DNA from: Gammaproteobacteria bacterium
GTDB taxonomy: Bacteria; Pseudomonadota; Gammaproteobacteria; DAOWEP01
Assembly: GCA_030638455.1 (NCBI GenBank)
Contig: DAOWEP010000155.1
Location: forward strand, 1 to 13,898
Length of the DNA stretch: 13,898 bases
Direction: 5' to 3'
Both the position numbers and the translations under genes were made by a program. Below are positions 1-7,499 of this stretch, one piece after another. Every line of letters starts with the position of its first letter. The stretch's first letter is position 1. A model generated the notes under the pieces. It saw only the letters and a list, made by a program, of their open reading frames with translations. It had not been told where the DNA came from and did no database searches.

Positions 1-1400
1 CCTCCTGCACCATCTTCCAGCACAATACCCTGTGCCTTTAGCTCATCCCTGATTCGGTCTGACCCTGAAAAATCCTTGTTTTTCCGGGCTTCAAGCCGTT
101 CTTCAATCATCTGTTCGATTTGCTCTTTATTCAGACCGCCATCATCAGAAGCCTCCAGGCCTTGCAGATACTGATCTGGATCATCCTGCAGCAAACCCAA
201 CAAGTTACCCAGACCGCGTAAGACACCAGCTAACTTTGCTGCCGTTTCTATATCGCCTGCGGACTTAACCCGGTTCAGTTCATGACGCACAGAGGCCAAT
301 ATGGCAATAGCTTCTGATGTATTAAAGTCATCATCCATGACCTTATAAAAGGCCTGATAAAAATGTTCGGTATCTTTATCGCCTTTATCACTTACAGATG
401 TAGGCAGCCCTCGCATAGCCGCATAAAACCCATCCAGTGCAGCCCTGGCACTATCCAGTTGTGCATCCGAGTAATTCAGGGGACTACGATAATGACTGCT
501 TAAAACAAAGTAACGAATAACTTCCGGTTTATATCGGGTAAGAATTTCACGTACGGTAAAAAAATTCCCCAAGGACTTGGACATCTTCTCATCGTCTATC
601 CGTACAAACCCATTATGCATCCATACATTTACAAACTTTTCACCGGTAGCGGCTTCAGACTGGGCAATTTCATTTTCATGATGAGGAAACTGCAGGTCCA
701 TACCGCCGCCGTGAATATCAAAATGATTTCCCAGGCAATGTGTAGACATTGCGGAACATTCTATATGCCAACCCGGCCTGCCCTTACCCCAGGGTGAATC
801 CCAACTAGGCTCATCTGGCTTGGCGGTTTTCCATAACACAAAATCCAAAGGGTCATCTTTGGCTTCCTCTACCTCGACACGCGCACCTGCCCGCAAGTCC
901 TCTAGCTTTTTCCCAGAGAGCTCACCATAGTTCTCAAACCCGCTTACATCGTAATACACATCTCCGCCACCACCCTCAACATTGGCCTGATAGGCATTAC
1001 CCTTGTCTATCAAACTCTGAATCATGTCGATGATCTGCCCCATATGCGTGGTTGCCCTGGGTTCAGCATCCGGCCTCTGGACACCTAATGCATCTGCATC
1101 CTGATTCATCTCTTCGATAAACCGTCCTGTCAGGGCAGAAAATTCTTCTTTATTCTCATTGGCACGCTGGATGATCTTGTCATCGATATCGGTGATATTC
1201 CGGACATAGGTGACCTTGTCAACCCCATATATCTTTCTCAGATAACGGCTGACCACATCAAACACCACCAGTACCCGGGCATGACCCAAATGACACAGGT
1301 CATACACCGTCATTCCACATACATACATGCGGACATTATTTGGGTCGATAGGAGTAAAAGGCTCTTTTTTCCGGGTTAGATTATTGTATATCTCGAGCAT
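1..1400 (-). CDS. cysS: Cysteine--tRNA ligase (CysS), 3' end cut by window edge
   Basis: Cytosolic class I aminoacyl-tRNA synthetase that activates cysteine with ATP and charges tRNA-Cys. I translated it by eye from ATG at 1400: 466 full codons remain open to the left edge. Seen: the N-terminal MYVCGMTVYD segment, the HIGH-type motif HLGH (residues 37-40), and the KMSKS signature (272-276). Zinc ligands C28, C215, H240 and E244 match the known C/C/H/E set of the family. The C-terminal anticodon-binding part ends in LEDGAGG, where the E. coli protein has only about half a dozen more residues, so nearly the whole gene is present. An AGG lies just upstream of the ATG, and a promoter lies at 1431-1459. 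The gene is divergent from ppi-lpxH, as in E. coli. Identification is very secure. Confidence 0.97.
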   Translation of the reverse strand, partial: MLEIYNNLTRKKEPFTPIDPNNVRMYVCGMTVYDLCHLGHARVLVVFDVVSRYLRKIYGVDKVTYVRNITDIDDKIIQRANENKEEFSALTGRFIEEMNQDADALGVQRPDAEPRATTHMGQIIDMIQSLIDKGNAYQANVEGGGGDVYYDVSGFENYGELSGKKLEDLRAGARVEVEEAKDDPLDFVLWKTAKPDEPSWDSPWGKGRPGWHIECSAMSTHCLGNHFDIHGGGMDLQFPHHENEIAQSEAATGEKFVNVWMHNGFVRIDDEKMSKSLGNFFTVREILTRYKPEVIRYFVLSSHYRSPLNYSDAQLDSARAALDGFYAAMRGLPTSVSDKGDKDTEHFYQAFYKVMDDDFNTSEAIAILASVRHELNRVKSAGDIETAAKLAGVLRGLGNLLGLLQDDPDQYLQGLEASDDGGLNKEQIEQMIEERLEARKNKDFSGSDRIRDELKAQGIVLEDGAG

Positions 1401-1430
1401 GATGGCCTGAATCAATTCTTTAAAACCGCT

Positions 1431-1459
1431 ATAGTATCCAAAACTACCGTTTGTAACAA
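1431..1459 (-). promoter_or_regulatory. Sigma-70-type promoter for cysS
   Basis: Read on the minus strand, TTGTTA (1459-1454) and TACTAT (1436-1431) are separated by exactly 17 bp. Each hexamer matches 4 of 6 consensus bases. The predicted start near 1424 gives a leader of about 24 nt before the cysS ATG at 1400. This is a consensus match by eye only. Confidence 0.5.
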
Positions 1460-1479
1460 AATTTATACTCATCACATCC

Positions 1480-1509
1480 TTGTACAGAACCCTGAAAAAC
1501 CAGTATTAT
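1480..1509 (+). promoter_or_regulatory. Sigma-70-type promoter for ppi-lpxH
   Basis: TTGTAC (1480-1485, 3 of 6 consensus) and TATTAT (1504-1509, 5 of 6) are separated by 18 bp. Transcription would start near 1516, inside the longest possible reading frame of ppi, which supports the downstream start at 1564/1567. The -35 box lies 20 bp from that of the divergent cysS promoter. Confidence 0.4.
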
Positions 1510-1563
1510 ACGGCGCTCTGTTCTATATTTTACTTGAAAAAGATTACGTTTTACTGGAAAAAG

Positions 1564-2202
1564 ATGATGAAAAAACCACTCTTATCCCTGTTTCTTGCAT
1601 TTATGGCATCCATGTTTCTTTTACTGAATACAGCCTATGCGGAAAAAAAGGCATCAACAAAACAAACCAAAACAAAGGCACCTGATATGACTGTACCTGC
1701 TATAACTGTAGAGATGAAAACCAACCATGGAACGATCGTACTTGAACTGGATGCGGACAAGGCACCCGTTACAGTTGAGAACTTTGTTCAGTATGCAAAA
1801 GATGGTTTTTTTAACGGCACTATCTTCCATCGCGTAATTAAGGGTTTCATGATACAGGGCGGCGGATTTGAACCTGGCATGAATCAAAAAGAGACTCGCG
1901 ACAACATTAAGAACGAGGCAGATAATGGACTGGAAAATGATATAGGCACTATTGCAATGGCCCGCACACCAGACCCTCACTCAGCATCTTCGCAGTTTTT
2001 TATTAACGCCAAGAATAACTCATTTCTAAATTATTCTTCACCTACCCCAAATGGCTGGGGATATTGTGTATTTGGCAAGGTAACTAGTGGCATGGATATA
2101 GTAGAGAAGATAGAAAACGTTGCAACAGGTTCCGGATCTGGCCATCAGGACGTACCTGTTGAAGATGTCATCATTGAAAGTGTTACTGTCCTTGAAGACT
2201 AA
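1564..2202 (+). CDS. ppiB: Periplasmic cyclophilin-type peptidyl-prolyl isomerase
   Basis: Peptidyl-prolyl cis-trans isomerase (EC 5.2.1.8) of the cyclophilin family, 212 residues. The core is PpiB-like: IFHRVIKGFMIQGGGF around residues 88-102 with catalytic R90, then ASSQFFIN and GWGYCVFGKV, ending in HQDVPVEDVIIESVTV. Residues 1-26 look like a Sec signal peptide (MMKK, hydrophobic core, AYA cleavage site before EKK), followed by a Lys/Thr-rich linker to about residue 45, so export to the periplasm is predicted. The frame stays open upstream to a TTG at 1480, but that extension overlaps the promoter and would bury the signal peptide. GGA precedes the tandem ATGs at 1564 and 1567, and either could be used. 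lpxH follows after 59 bp, as in E. coli ppiB-lpxH. The function is sure; the symbol rests on synteny and core similarity, since E. coli PpiB itself is cytoplasmic. Confidence 0.9.
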   Translation: MMKKPLLSLFLAFMASMFLLLNTAYAEKKASTKQTKTKAPDMTVPAITVEMKTNHGTIVLELDADKAPVTVENFVQYAKDGFFNGTIFHRVIKGFMIQGGGFEPGMNQKETRDNIKNEADNGLENDIGTIAMARTPDPHSASSQFFINAKNNSFLNYSSPTPNGWGYCVFGKVTSGMDIVEKIENVATGSGSGHQDVPVEDVIIESVTVLED

Positions 2203-2261
2203 TCATTTACTGCTAACTGCTCAACCTTTTCATCTGAAGAACAACGGACAAGATACGCAAC

Positions 2262-3011
2262 GTGAATAAAAAATCGGAAACTCTTTTTGTTTCCGATCTT
2301 CACCTTGATGACTCGCGCCCAACCATAACATCACTATTCCTGGACTTCCTTCAGGGATCTGCCAGACAGGCCGAGGCCCTTTATATTCTTGGGGACCTTT
2401 TTGAAGTCTGGATTGGTGATGATGACTCATCCACACCCAATCCAGAGGTTATTTCAGGCCTGCACCAGCTAACCCGGAGCGGCACCCCGGTATACCTGAT
2501 GCACGGCAACCGTGATTTCCTGATGGGCCATGAATTCTCAAGTTCCAGTGGATGCACCCTTATTTCCGATCCTACTATTATTGATTTGTATGGCACACCC
2601 ACCCTGTTAATGCATGGAGATACCCTGTGCACGGACGATAAAGATTACATTGAATTTCGTGCCATGGTTCGCAATCCTGACTGGAAAAAGGAATTCCTTG
2701 GCAAGCCATTGCAGGAGAGAAAAGATATCGCCAAAAGACTTCGTAATGAAAGCAAAACCAGTACCCAAAATAAATCTATTGAGACAATGGATGTCAATCA
2801 AAAATCTGTGGAACAAGTATTAAAGGAATACAGGGCGCAACATATGATCCATGGACATACTCATCGACCAGACACCCACAAATTTATACTTAATACCAAA
2901 CCCGCACAACGAATTGTGTTAGGTGACTGGTACCGCAATGGGAGTGTGCTTCGTTGCACGCAAATGGAATGCAGACTTGAAACCCTGAATCCGAATACAG
3001 CTAGACCTTGA
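2262..3011 (+). CDS. lpxH: UDP-2,3-diacylglucosamine diphosphatase LpxH
   Basis: Peripheral inner-membrane enzyme of lipid A synthesis. It hydrolyses UDP-2,3-diacylglucosamine to lipid X and UMP with a di-manganese centre. The 249 residues carry the full calcineurin-like metal set: SDLHLDD (D12, H14), GDLFE (D45), HGNRD (N83), LMHGD (H118) and HGHTHRP (H197, H199, H201). Length is close to E. coli LpxH (240). The start is GTG at 2262, chosen because SDLH must sit near the N-terminus and no ATG is available there; the ribosome-binding site is weak. It lies 59 bp behind ppi and is probably co-transcribed. Its stop codon lies inside the 3' end of the convergent chemoreceptor gene. Confidence 0.96.
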   Translation: MNKKSETLFVSDLHLDDSRPTITSLFLDFLQGSARQAEALYILGDLFEVWIGDDDSSTPNPEVISGLHQLTRSGTPVYLMHGNRDFLMGHEFSSSSGCTLISDPTIIDLYGTPTLLMHGDTLCTDDKDYIEFRAMVRNPDWKKEFLGKPLQERKDIAKRLRNESKTSTQNKSIETMDVNQKSVEQVLKEYRAQHMIHGHTHRPDTHKFILNTKPAQRIVLGDWYRNGSVLRCTQMECRLETLNPNTARP

Positions 3012-5025
3012 ACTTGCCTATCAATTCCTGAAGATGAGTTGATAAACCGTGAATCTCTCCCAGATGACCGGTAGCCCTAGAAGTATGCTGAGTATTTTCT
3101 TTTTCCATCTCGGAAATAGTTTCGATACTACTTGCCGCTGAATCTGTAGAAATTGCTTGCTGTCCGGCCGCAGCTGCAATCTGACCTGCTATGGAATTCA
3201 TATTATCAACACCGGCAGACATGCTGTTCAATACCTTCGATGTTTCATCAACACTTTCCAGCATGGATTGAGTAGCGTCAGAGACACCATTCATCACTTC
3301 AGTCAGATTTTCATTGAACTGCATATTATCTGTGATTAATGCGGTAATTTTTGATGTAGAGTCCGTTGTTTTCATTGCAAGCTGCCGAACCTCGTCGGCC
3401 ACTACTGCAAAACCCCGGCCCATTTCACCCGCACGCGCTGCTTCAATTGCAGCATTCAACGCCAACAGGTTGGTCTGGTTGGCAATATCATTAATAATGC
3501 TCACCATATCCAGCATACCCTTACTCTTTTCACCTAGCACCTCTACATCCTGTTTCAGCGTAGAAATCTGGTTCCCCACTCCCTTGGCTTTGCTAGACAT
3601 ATCGGTAATTTTCTGTGCTCCATCTTGAGCTACCTCACGCACTTTAGCCGCTTCCTCGGCGGCCTGAGTGGCATTTCGGGCAATTTCATTGCCGGTAGCA
3701 GACATTTCCTCAGTAGAAGCTGCTGTGGTATTCGCCTGTTCAGCACTCTGGGCAACATTAGTATTCACATGCTCTATACAATCATTTGCTTCTACTACTT
3801 CAGTATTTAGCGAATCACTGACACCCACTATACCTTTCACCATACCCTGAAGGCTTTCCATCATATTATTAAAATAAGTTGATGCCTGGCCAAGTTCATC
3901 ATCGGAAACTATTTCACATCGCTGGGTAAGATCACCTTCCCCCCCGGAAATTTCCCGAAGCACGTTACGCAACCGCTCAACAGGCTGTACCACAAATTTA
4001 CCAGCACTGATTAATATAAGCACGCCCACCACAAGCCCTGCAACTAGCATCATTAGCTGCATTTCAATACTGAACTCGATAGCATTTACCAACTCATCAC
4101 TAGTCACCTGAATCTTTTGCTTATTCTCTTCCACTAACTGATTCAGTTTTACCTCAATACTTCCCAGGAGCGGGGCTATTGAATTTCGGACAAGGTAACC
4201 ATCGGCCCGCCACTGATCACCACTATGAATTTGGACCATTTCATCATAATCAACAAAAAACTGCTTGCGAATAGCCACTAGCTGTTCAAATGAATCTGCT
4301 TGCTCAAAGCTAAGCGCATCAATATTTTCCTGAATTTTTTCTACAATTCTGCCACTCTCATCGCGATACAACTGAATTCCATCCAGGGAAGCCTGATCTC
4401 TGAATGCCAAAAACCCACGTATGCCACTCATGATATTGGCCCATGCATATCGGAGATCATGAATATTAGAAAGAATACTTCGACGCTGTGATGAGACTTG
4501 CTCTTCAAACTCAGACTGGACCATGGAGCCCAACAATTGCAACATTTCCTTCGTGGCGGGACTTAGCTTTTCACTACTAAACTTAATTCCAGGATTATTA
4601 GCCAGCATACTGTTGCCCATTTCAAACAGCTCATCCTTATATCCTTCGAATTTATTTATATCCTGATCAATAGCGTCAACAAGCGCAGCGGTATCTGGAT
4701 CATCCATTACATCAGGTAGTAACTGAATACGAGCTAGTGTTCTATTAGCGCTATCTAAAGCTTTTAGATACGCAGATTTGTGTTGTTCATCCTTACTCAA
4801 GAGAAAGAAACCCAGCGAGCGGGCACTCGTCTCAAGATATGAATTTAATTCCATAGAGGCCAATACCATTGGCTGGGCCTGATCTACAACCTGTGATATC
4901 TGGGTCTTTACTCCATGCTGGCCGATAGAGGAGATTATCGTCAGCACTATCATGCCAATTAGCATCAAGCCTAACGTACCCCATACTTTATATTTAATAG
5001 AAATATGTGAAATCAGACGCGGCAT
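3001..5025 (-). CDS. Methyl-accepting chemotaxis protein (transmembrane chemoreceptor)
   Basis: Inner-membrane chemoreceptor that would signal through CheW/CheA to the flagellar motor; 674 residues. TM1 is about residues 14-33. The periplasmic sensor is about 34-322, all predicted helical and about 285 residues long, which is large for a four-helix bundle and compatible with the helical bimodular (HBM) class. TM2 is about 323-346, HAMP about 346-400, and the cytoplasmic coiled coil follows. The highly conserved hairpin tip lies around 513-549 (NQTNLLALNAAIEAARAG, then GRGFAVVADEVRQLA). The C-terminus is IGKFKV with no CheR-tethering pentapeptide. AGAGGA sits 8 nt before ATG at 5025. No che genes are nearby, so it is an orphan receptor. 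A sigma-28-type promoter lies about 155 bp upstream. The ligand cannot be told from the sequence. Confidence 0.95.
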   Translation of the reverse strand: MPRLISHISIKYKVWGTLGLMLIGMIVLTIISSIGQHGVKTQISQVVDQAQPMVLASMELNSYLETSARSLGFFLLSKDEQHKSAYLKALDSANRTLARIQLLPDVMDDPDTAALVDAIDQDINKFEGYKDELFEMGNSMLANNPGIKFSSEKLSPATKEMLQLLGSMVQSEFEEQVSSQRRSILSNIHDLRYAWANIMSGIRGFLAFRDQASLDGIQLYRDESGRIVEKIQENIDALSFEQADSFEQLVAIRKQFFVDYDEMVQIHSGDQWRADGYLVRNSIAPLLGSIEVKLNQLVEENKQKIQVTSDELVNAIEFSIEMQLMMLVAGLVVGVLILISAGKFVVQPVERLRNVLREISGGEGDLTQRCEIVSDDELGQASTYFNNMMESLQGMVKGIVGVSDSLNTEVVEANDCIEHVNTNVAQSAEQANTTAASTEEMSATGNEIARNATQAAEEAAKVREVAQDGAQKITDMSSKAKGVGNQISTLKQDVEVLGEKSKGMLDMVSIINDIANQTNLLALNAAIEAARAGEMGRGFAVVADEVRQLAMKTTDSTSKITALITDNMQFNENLTEVMNGVSDATQSMLESVDETSKVLNSMSAGVDNMNSIAGQIAAAAGQQAISTDSAASSIETISEMEKENTQHTSRATGHLGEIHGLSTHLQELIGKFKV

Positions 5026-5179
5026 TGAAATATTCCTCTTTTATTTTATTTTTTGAATTCTACTGTTAGCTTATATTCTGAAAATGCATATTATCCTGGC
5101 TTACATTTATCAAATGCCTTAGAACTCCAACGAATACGTGGCATTTATATTTATCCGCTGTTCTCCCTTACCAGAAAGT

Positions 5180-5206
5180 AATTCGGCACCAAAAGAAAAA
5201 ACTTTA
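5180..5206 (-). promoter_or_regulatory. Sigma-28 (FliA)-type promoter of the chemoreceptor gene
   Basis: On the minus strand TAAAGTTT (5206-5199), an 11-nt spacer and GCCGAATT (5187-5180) match the enterobacterial FliA consensus TAAAGTTT-N11-GCCGATAA. The -35 half matches 8 of 8, the -10 half 5 of 8, and the spacing is exact. It points at the chemoreceptor, the gene class FliA usually controls. The leader would be about 150 nt. Confidence 0.75.
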
Positions 5207-5233
5207 ACTCTGATAAAAAATAATGATTTAATA

Positions 5234-5266
5234 TTATCTATATAAGCAATTGATTTATATAGATAA
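5234..5266. repeat. Perfect 12-bp AT-rich inverted repeat
   Basis: TTATCTATATAA (5234-5245) and TTATATAGATAA (5255-5266) are exact reverse complements around a 9-nt loop. The dyad lies 47 bp beyond the MBL stop codon and 28 bp upstream of the sigma-28 -35 box. It could end transcription from the MBL gene or be an operator. It has no GC in the stem beyond one pair and no T-tract directly after it; a T6 run begins about 13 nt downstream on the minus strand. It is therefore not a classical intrinsic terminator. Confidence 0.6.
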
Positions 5267-5312
5267 AGGATGGGGTATAAAATTAATGAAGGGTATTTAA
5301 AATCCCGGAATC

Positions 5313-6074
5313 TTATCTCAGCTCTACCCAGTCCAATCCTGCCTTCTGGTCAGCTATCCTGATTCTTTCCTGTCCATCTTCCAACACTTGATCGAGTGCT
5401 GATCTAACTAACACTTCAGAATTATTTTCGTGGCTCAAATGGGCAGCCACCAGTACTTGTAACCGCGAATGGTCTATTGATGCCAATAATTCAGCGGCCT
5501 GCTGGTTATTCATATGCCCATACTGCCCACCAACACGCTCTTTTAGTGCCTGGGAGTAACTACCCTGCATCAGCATCCCCATATCATGGTTACATTCAAG
5601 CATCAGGGCATCGACACCATTAATCATTTCCTCTATGTGTGCCGTAATAGAACCCGTATCAGTCAGGATCGCAAATTTGTGGCGAGCATCATCAAAAACA
5701 AACTGACAGGGTTCTCGTGCATCATGGGGCACAGGAAAGGGCTGAATTTGAATATCCTGTATAGAAAAATCCTCATGCGAACTAATCAGGTTTATTTCCG
5801 GGAAGATTTCTTGCTGACAGCTTGTATAGGTTCCCGATGTCATCCATACAGGAAGAGAATATTTTCTGGCAAACCTGCCTACTCCCTGCAAGTGATCTGA
5901 ATGCTCGTGCGTTACCAGTATCCCTGAAATATTCTCAGCTTCATATTCAAGTCTTGTGAGTCTTCGCTCGACCTCGATTGTGGAGAACCCACAATCGATC
6001 ATCAAACAGGTTGCTCCAGCTTCAACCAGAGTTGCGTTTCCACGACTACCACTACCCAGTGAAGTAAATCGCAA
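5313..6074 (-). CDS. MBL-fold metallo-hydrolase (YycJ/WalJ-like)
   Basis: Cytosolic metallo-beta-lactamase-fold hydrolase, 253 residues. Metal-binding motif THEHSDH (H56, H58, D60, H61) is followed by candidate ligands H117, D139 (LTDTGS) and H212 (AAHLSHENN). The opening FTSLGSGSRGNATLV is typical of the YycJ/WalJ branch, members of which have been linked to nucleic-acid processing; the substrate here is unknown. The start is TTG at 6074, preceded by AGGAG at an 8-nt spacing, with no competing ATG. In Pseudomonas a homologous gene follows dapA and the bamC homologue, and the same order holds here. The purC gene that follows it there is absent; a chemoreceptor comes next instead. The 143-bp palindromic repeat separates it from bamC. 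Confidence 0.9.
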   Translation of the reverse strand: MRFTSLGSGSRGNATLVEAGATCLMIDCGFSTIEVERRLTRLEYEAENISGILVTHEHSDHLQGVGRFARKYSLPVWMTSGTYTSCQQEIFPEINLISSHEDFSIQDIQIQPFPVPHDAREPCQFVFDDARHKFAILTDTGSITAHIEEMINGVDALMLECNHDMGMLMQGSYSQALKERVGGQYGHMNNQQAAELLASIDHSRLQVLVAAHLSHENNSEVLVRSALDQVLEDGQERIRIADQKAGLDWVELR

Positions 6075-6082
6075 GATTTAAG

Positions 6083-6087
6083 CTCCT
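6083..6087 (-). promoter_or_regulatory. Ribosome-binding site that fixes a TTG start
   Basis: AGGAG on the minus strand, 8 nt before TTG at 6074-6072. The strong site and good spacing support the rare TTG start of the MBL hydrolase. It lies only 11 bp from the edge of the palindromic repeat. Confidence 0.7.
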
Positions 6088-6098
6088 GAAACCAGAAA

Positions 6099-6241
6099 AT
6101 GAGCGCTTTGCACGAATTGGATTTTCTTTCAAGACAAGGCAAAAATTAGCGAAAAAGCGCAGTTTACACGAAGTAAATGAGCATTTTGAGCTGATTTTTA
6201 ACGCCGTATTGAGAGAAAAGACTTTCGTGCAAAGCGCTCAT
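6099..6241. repeat. 143-bp palindromic, MITE-like intergenic repeat
   Basis: The ends are perfect 18-bp inverted repeats: 6099-6116 (ATGAGCGCTTTGCACGAA) and 6224-6241. The interior is also an imperfect palindrome, and the exact centre at 6170 is a small hairpin, TTTAC (6163-6167), loop ACGAA, GTAAA (6173-6177). The two halves align over almost their whole length with a few mismatches and small gaps. It fills most of the gap between bamC and the MBL gene, ending 4 bp from the bamC stop codon. It encodes nothing. The form fits a miniature inverted-repeat element or a large REP/BIME-like repeat. Bases AAA flank both sides and might be a short target duplication, but this is weak. Read through in a dapA-bamC-MBL transcript, it would fold into one long hairpin. 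Confidence 0.8.
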
Positions 6242-6245
6242 AAAA

Positions 6246-7424
6246 TTATTTTAATTGTTCATGTAAAAGATTCAGAATACGCTGTGCCGTATCTGAATTA
6301 TCCCGCTTACCATCCTTGTCCATCACCAGTAGTTGCGTGGCTGCCCCCTCACTTTTTACACTAATCTGATAGATTTCATCAGAAATCTCTTCATCTGAGG
6401 ACCAAAAAGCCAGACTGGCGAAAAAACCTTCCTTTTCACCACTTTCCTTATCCGGATCGTTGTAACGAACATAGTATAAGCCTTCAGAGCGATTTCGGTC
6501 TTCTACTCCAAACCCGACCCTGTCCAGAGCCAGGCCGACATGTCGCCAGGCACGGGAAAACACTTCGTCCAGTTGTAGTGATATATTTTGATCTGCATCC
6601 CGAACCAATGTTGCACGTGGTTTCTGGGTATCCTTTCTTGCCAGCAACCGGGTTGCCTTTTGCTCTTCAATGCCAACAAAGACCATCATCCGCTTGAGCA
6701 TTTCGATTTCCAGTTCCGGATCCGATGCTCTTGGTTTCCACATAGAGGCGTTATCTGTATCATCTCCCGGAATAAATTCTTCCATACCACGATGACTGAT
6801 AAACAATTCAGTGGTACCCGATGTTCTCCCTTTTTCCAGCCTGACCCTGAATTTGTCACGAGTACCTGCTGAATAAATTGAATCCAGTGCTTTACTAAGA
6901 AGTCTTCGAATTGCCCCCTGTGGAATATCGGCACGATTTTCTGCCCAGTCTGTTTCAAGTATTCCGATAGCAGGATCATCTCTGGTTAATAGAAATCCAT
7001 TATGTAACCAGAATTCACGTATTTTTGGCCATACCTGTGCCGGCTCACCCTGCAACACAAGCCAGGAAAAACCACCTTCACGCACATAACGAACCTGATC
7101 CTGCTCAGGCATTACGGAAGACGTGTAACTACCTCCTCCCTTTCGCTCACCAGAATATGCTGAATAGGTCGCTGCCCCAGACGGTGAAATATCCGGCACT
7201 GCCATGGTGTCATCACGATTAGGCCTGGTCAGATCCGGCGGCACCTCCAGCGGGGATTCCGTTCGGCTAATTTTATAATCTACCTTTTTTGGGTCCGGGA
7301 AAGTGCTATCAAGCCAGGAACAACCTGATAACAAGAAGATAACCATTGCCAACCCTGATAATACTATTTGCTGTAAACCTGTTTGTTTTAATACGGGGCG
7401 CTTAAGGCGCGAATAAGATTGCAT
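6246..7424 (-). CDS. bamC: Outer-membrane assembly lipoprotein BamC
   Basis: Lipoprotein subunit of the BAM complex, which inserts beta-barrel proteins into the outer membrane. The 392 residues start with a lipoprotein signal whose lipobox LSGC puts the lipidated cysteine at C35. A low-complexity stretch carrying the family-type VDYKISRTESPLEVPPDLTRP segment follows. The N-terminal helix-grip domain covers about residues 120-255 (GEPAQVWPKIREFWLHNGF, GILETDWAENR). The C-terminal helix-grip domain covers about 270-390. It is somewhat longer than E. coli BamC (344). I preferred ATG at 7424, with AGGA 6 nt upstream, over ATG at 7445, which has no visible ribosome-binding site and adds 7 residues. 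It lies downstream of dapA, as in E. coli and Pseudomonas, and is probably co-transcribed. Confidence 0.92.
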   Translation of the reverse strand: MQSYSRLKRPVLKQTGLQQIVLSGLAMVIFLLSGCSWLDSTFPDPKKVDYKISRTESPLEVPPDLTRPNRDDTMAVPDISPSGAATYSAYSGERKGGGSYTSSVMPEQDQVRYVREGGFSWLVLQGEPAQVWPKIREFWLHNGFLLTRDDPAIGILETDWAENRADIPQGAIRRLLSKALDSIYSAGTRDKFRVRLEKGRTSGTTELFISHRGMEEFIPGDDTDNASMWKPRASDPELEIEMLKRMMVFVGIEEQKATRLLARKDTQKPRATLVRDADQNISLQLDEVFSRAWRHVGLALDRVGFGVEDRNRSEGLYYVRYNDPDKESGEKEGFFASLAFWSSDEEISDEIYQISVKSEGAATQLLVMDKDGKRDNSDTAQRILNLLHEQLK

Positions 7425-7430
7425 ATTATT

Positions 7431-7434
7431 TCCT
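7431..7434 (-). promoter_or_regulatory. Ribosome-binding site deciding the bamC start
   Basis: AGGA on the minus strand, 6 nt before ATG at 7424. The alternative in-frame ATG at 7445 has no purine-rich site at a usable distance, so the shorter lipoprotein is preferred. Confidence 0.5.
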
Positions 7435-7499
7435 GGCCATTTCATTGATTGAATGAGAATTAATAAAGACTATACGGTTATTACCGCCCGCACAGCTCA

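Noticed and set aside
1480..1563. N-terminal extension of the cyclophilin from a TTG at 1480
   Set aside because: It overlaps the likely promoter and would place a clear signal peptide 28 residues inside the protein; the ATGs at 1564/1567 have a better ribosome-binding site.
3314..3628. 104-codon plus-strand frame opposite the chemoreceptor
   Set aside because: It is the reverse of the highly conserved chemoreceptor signalling tip and lacks a ribosome-binding site or family signature.
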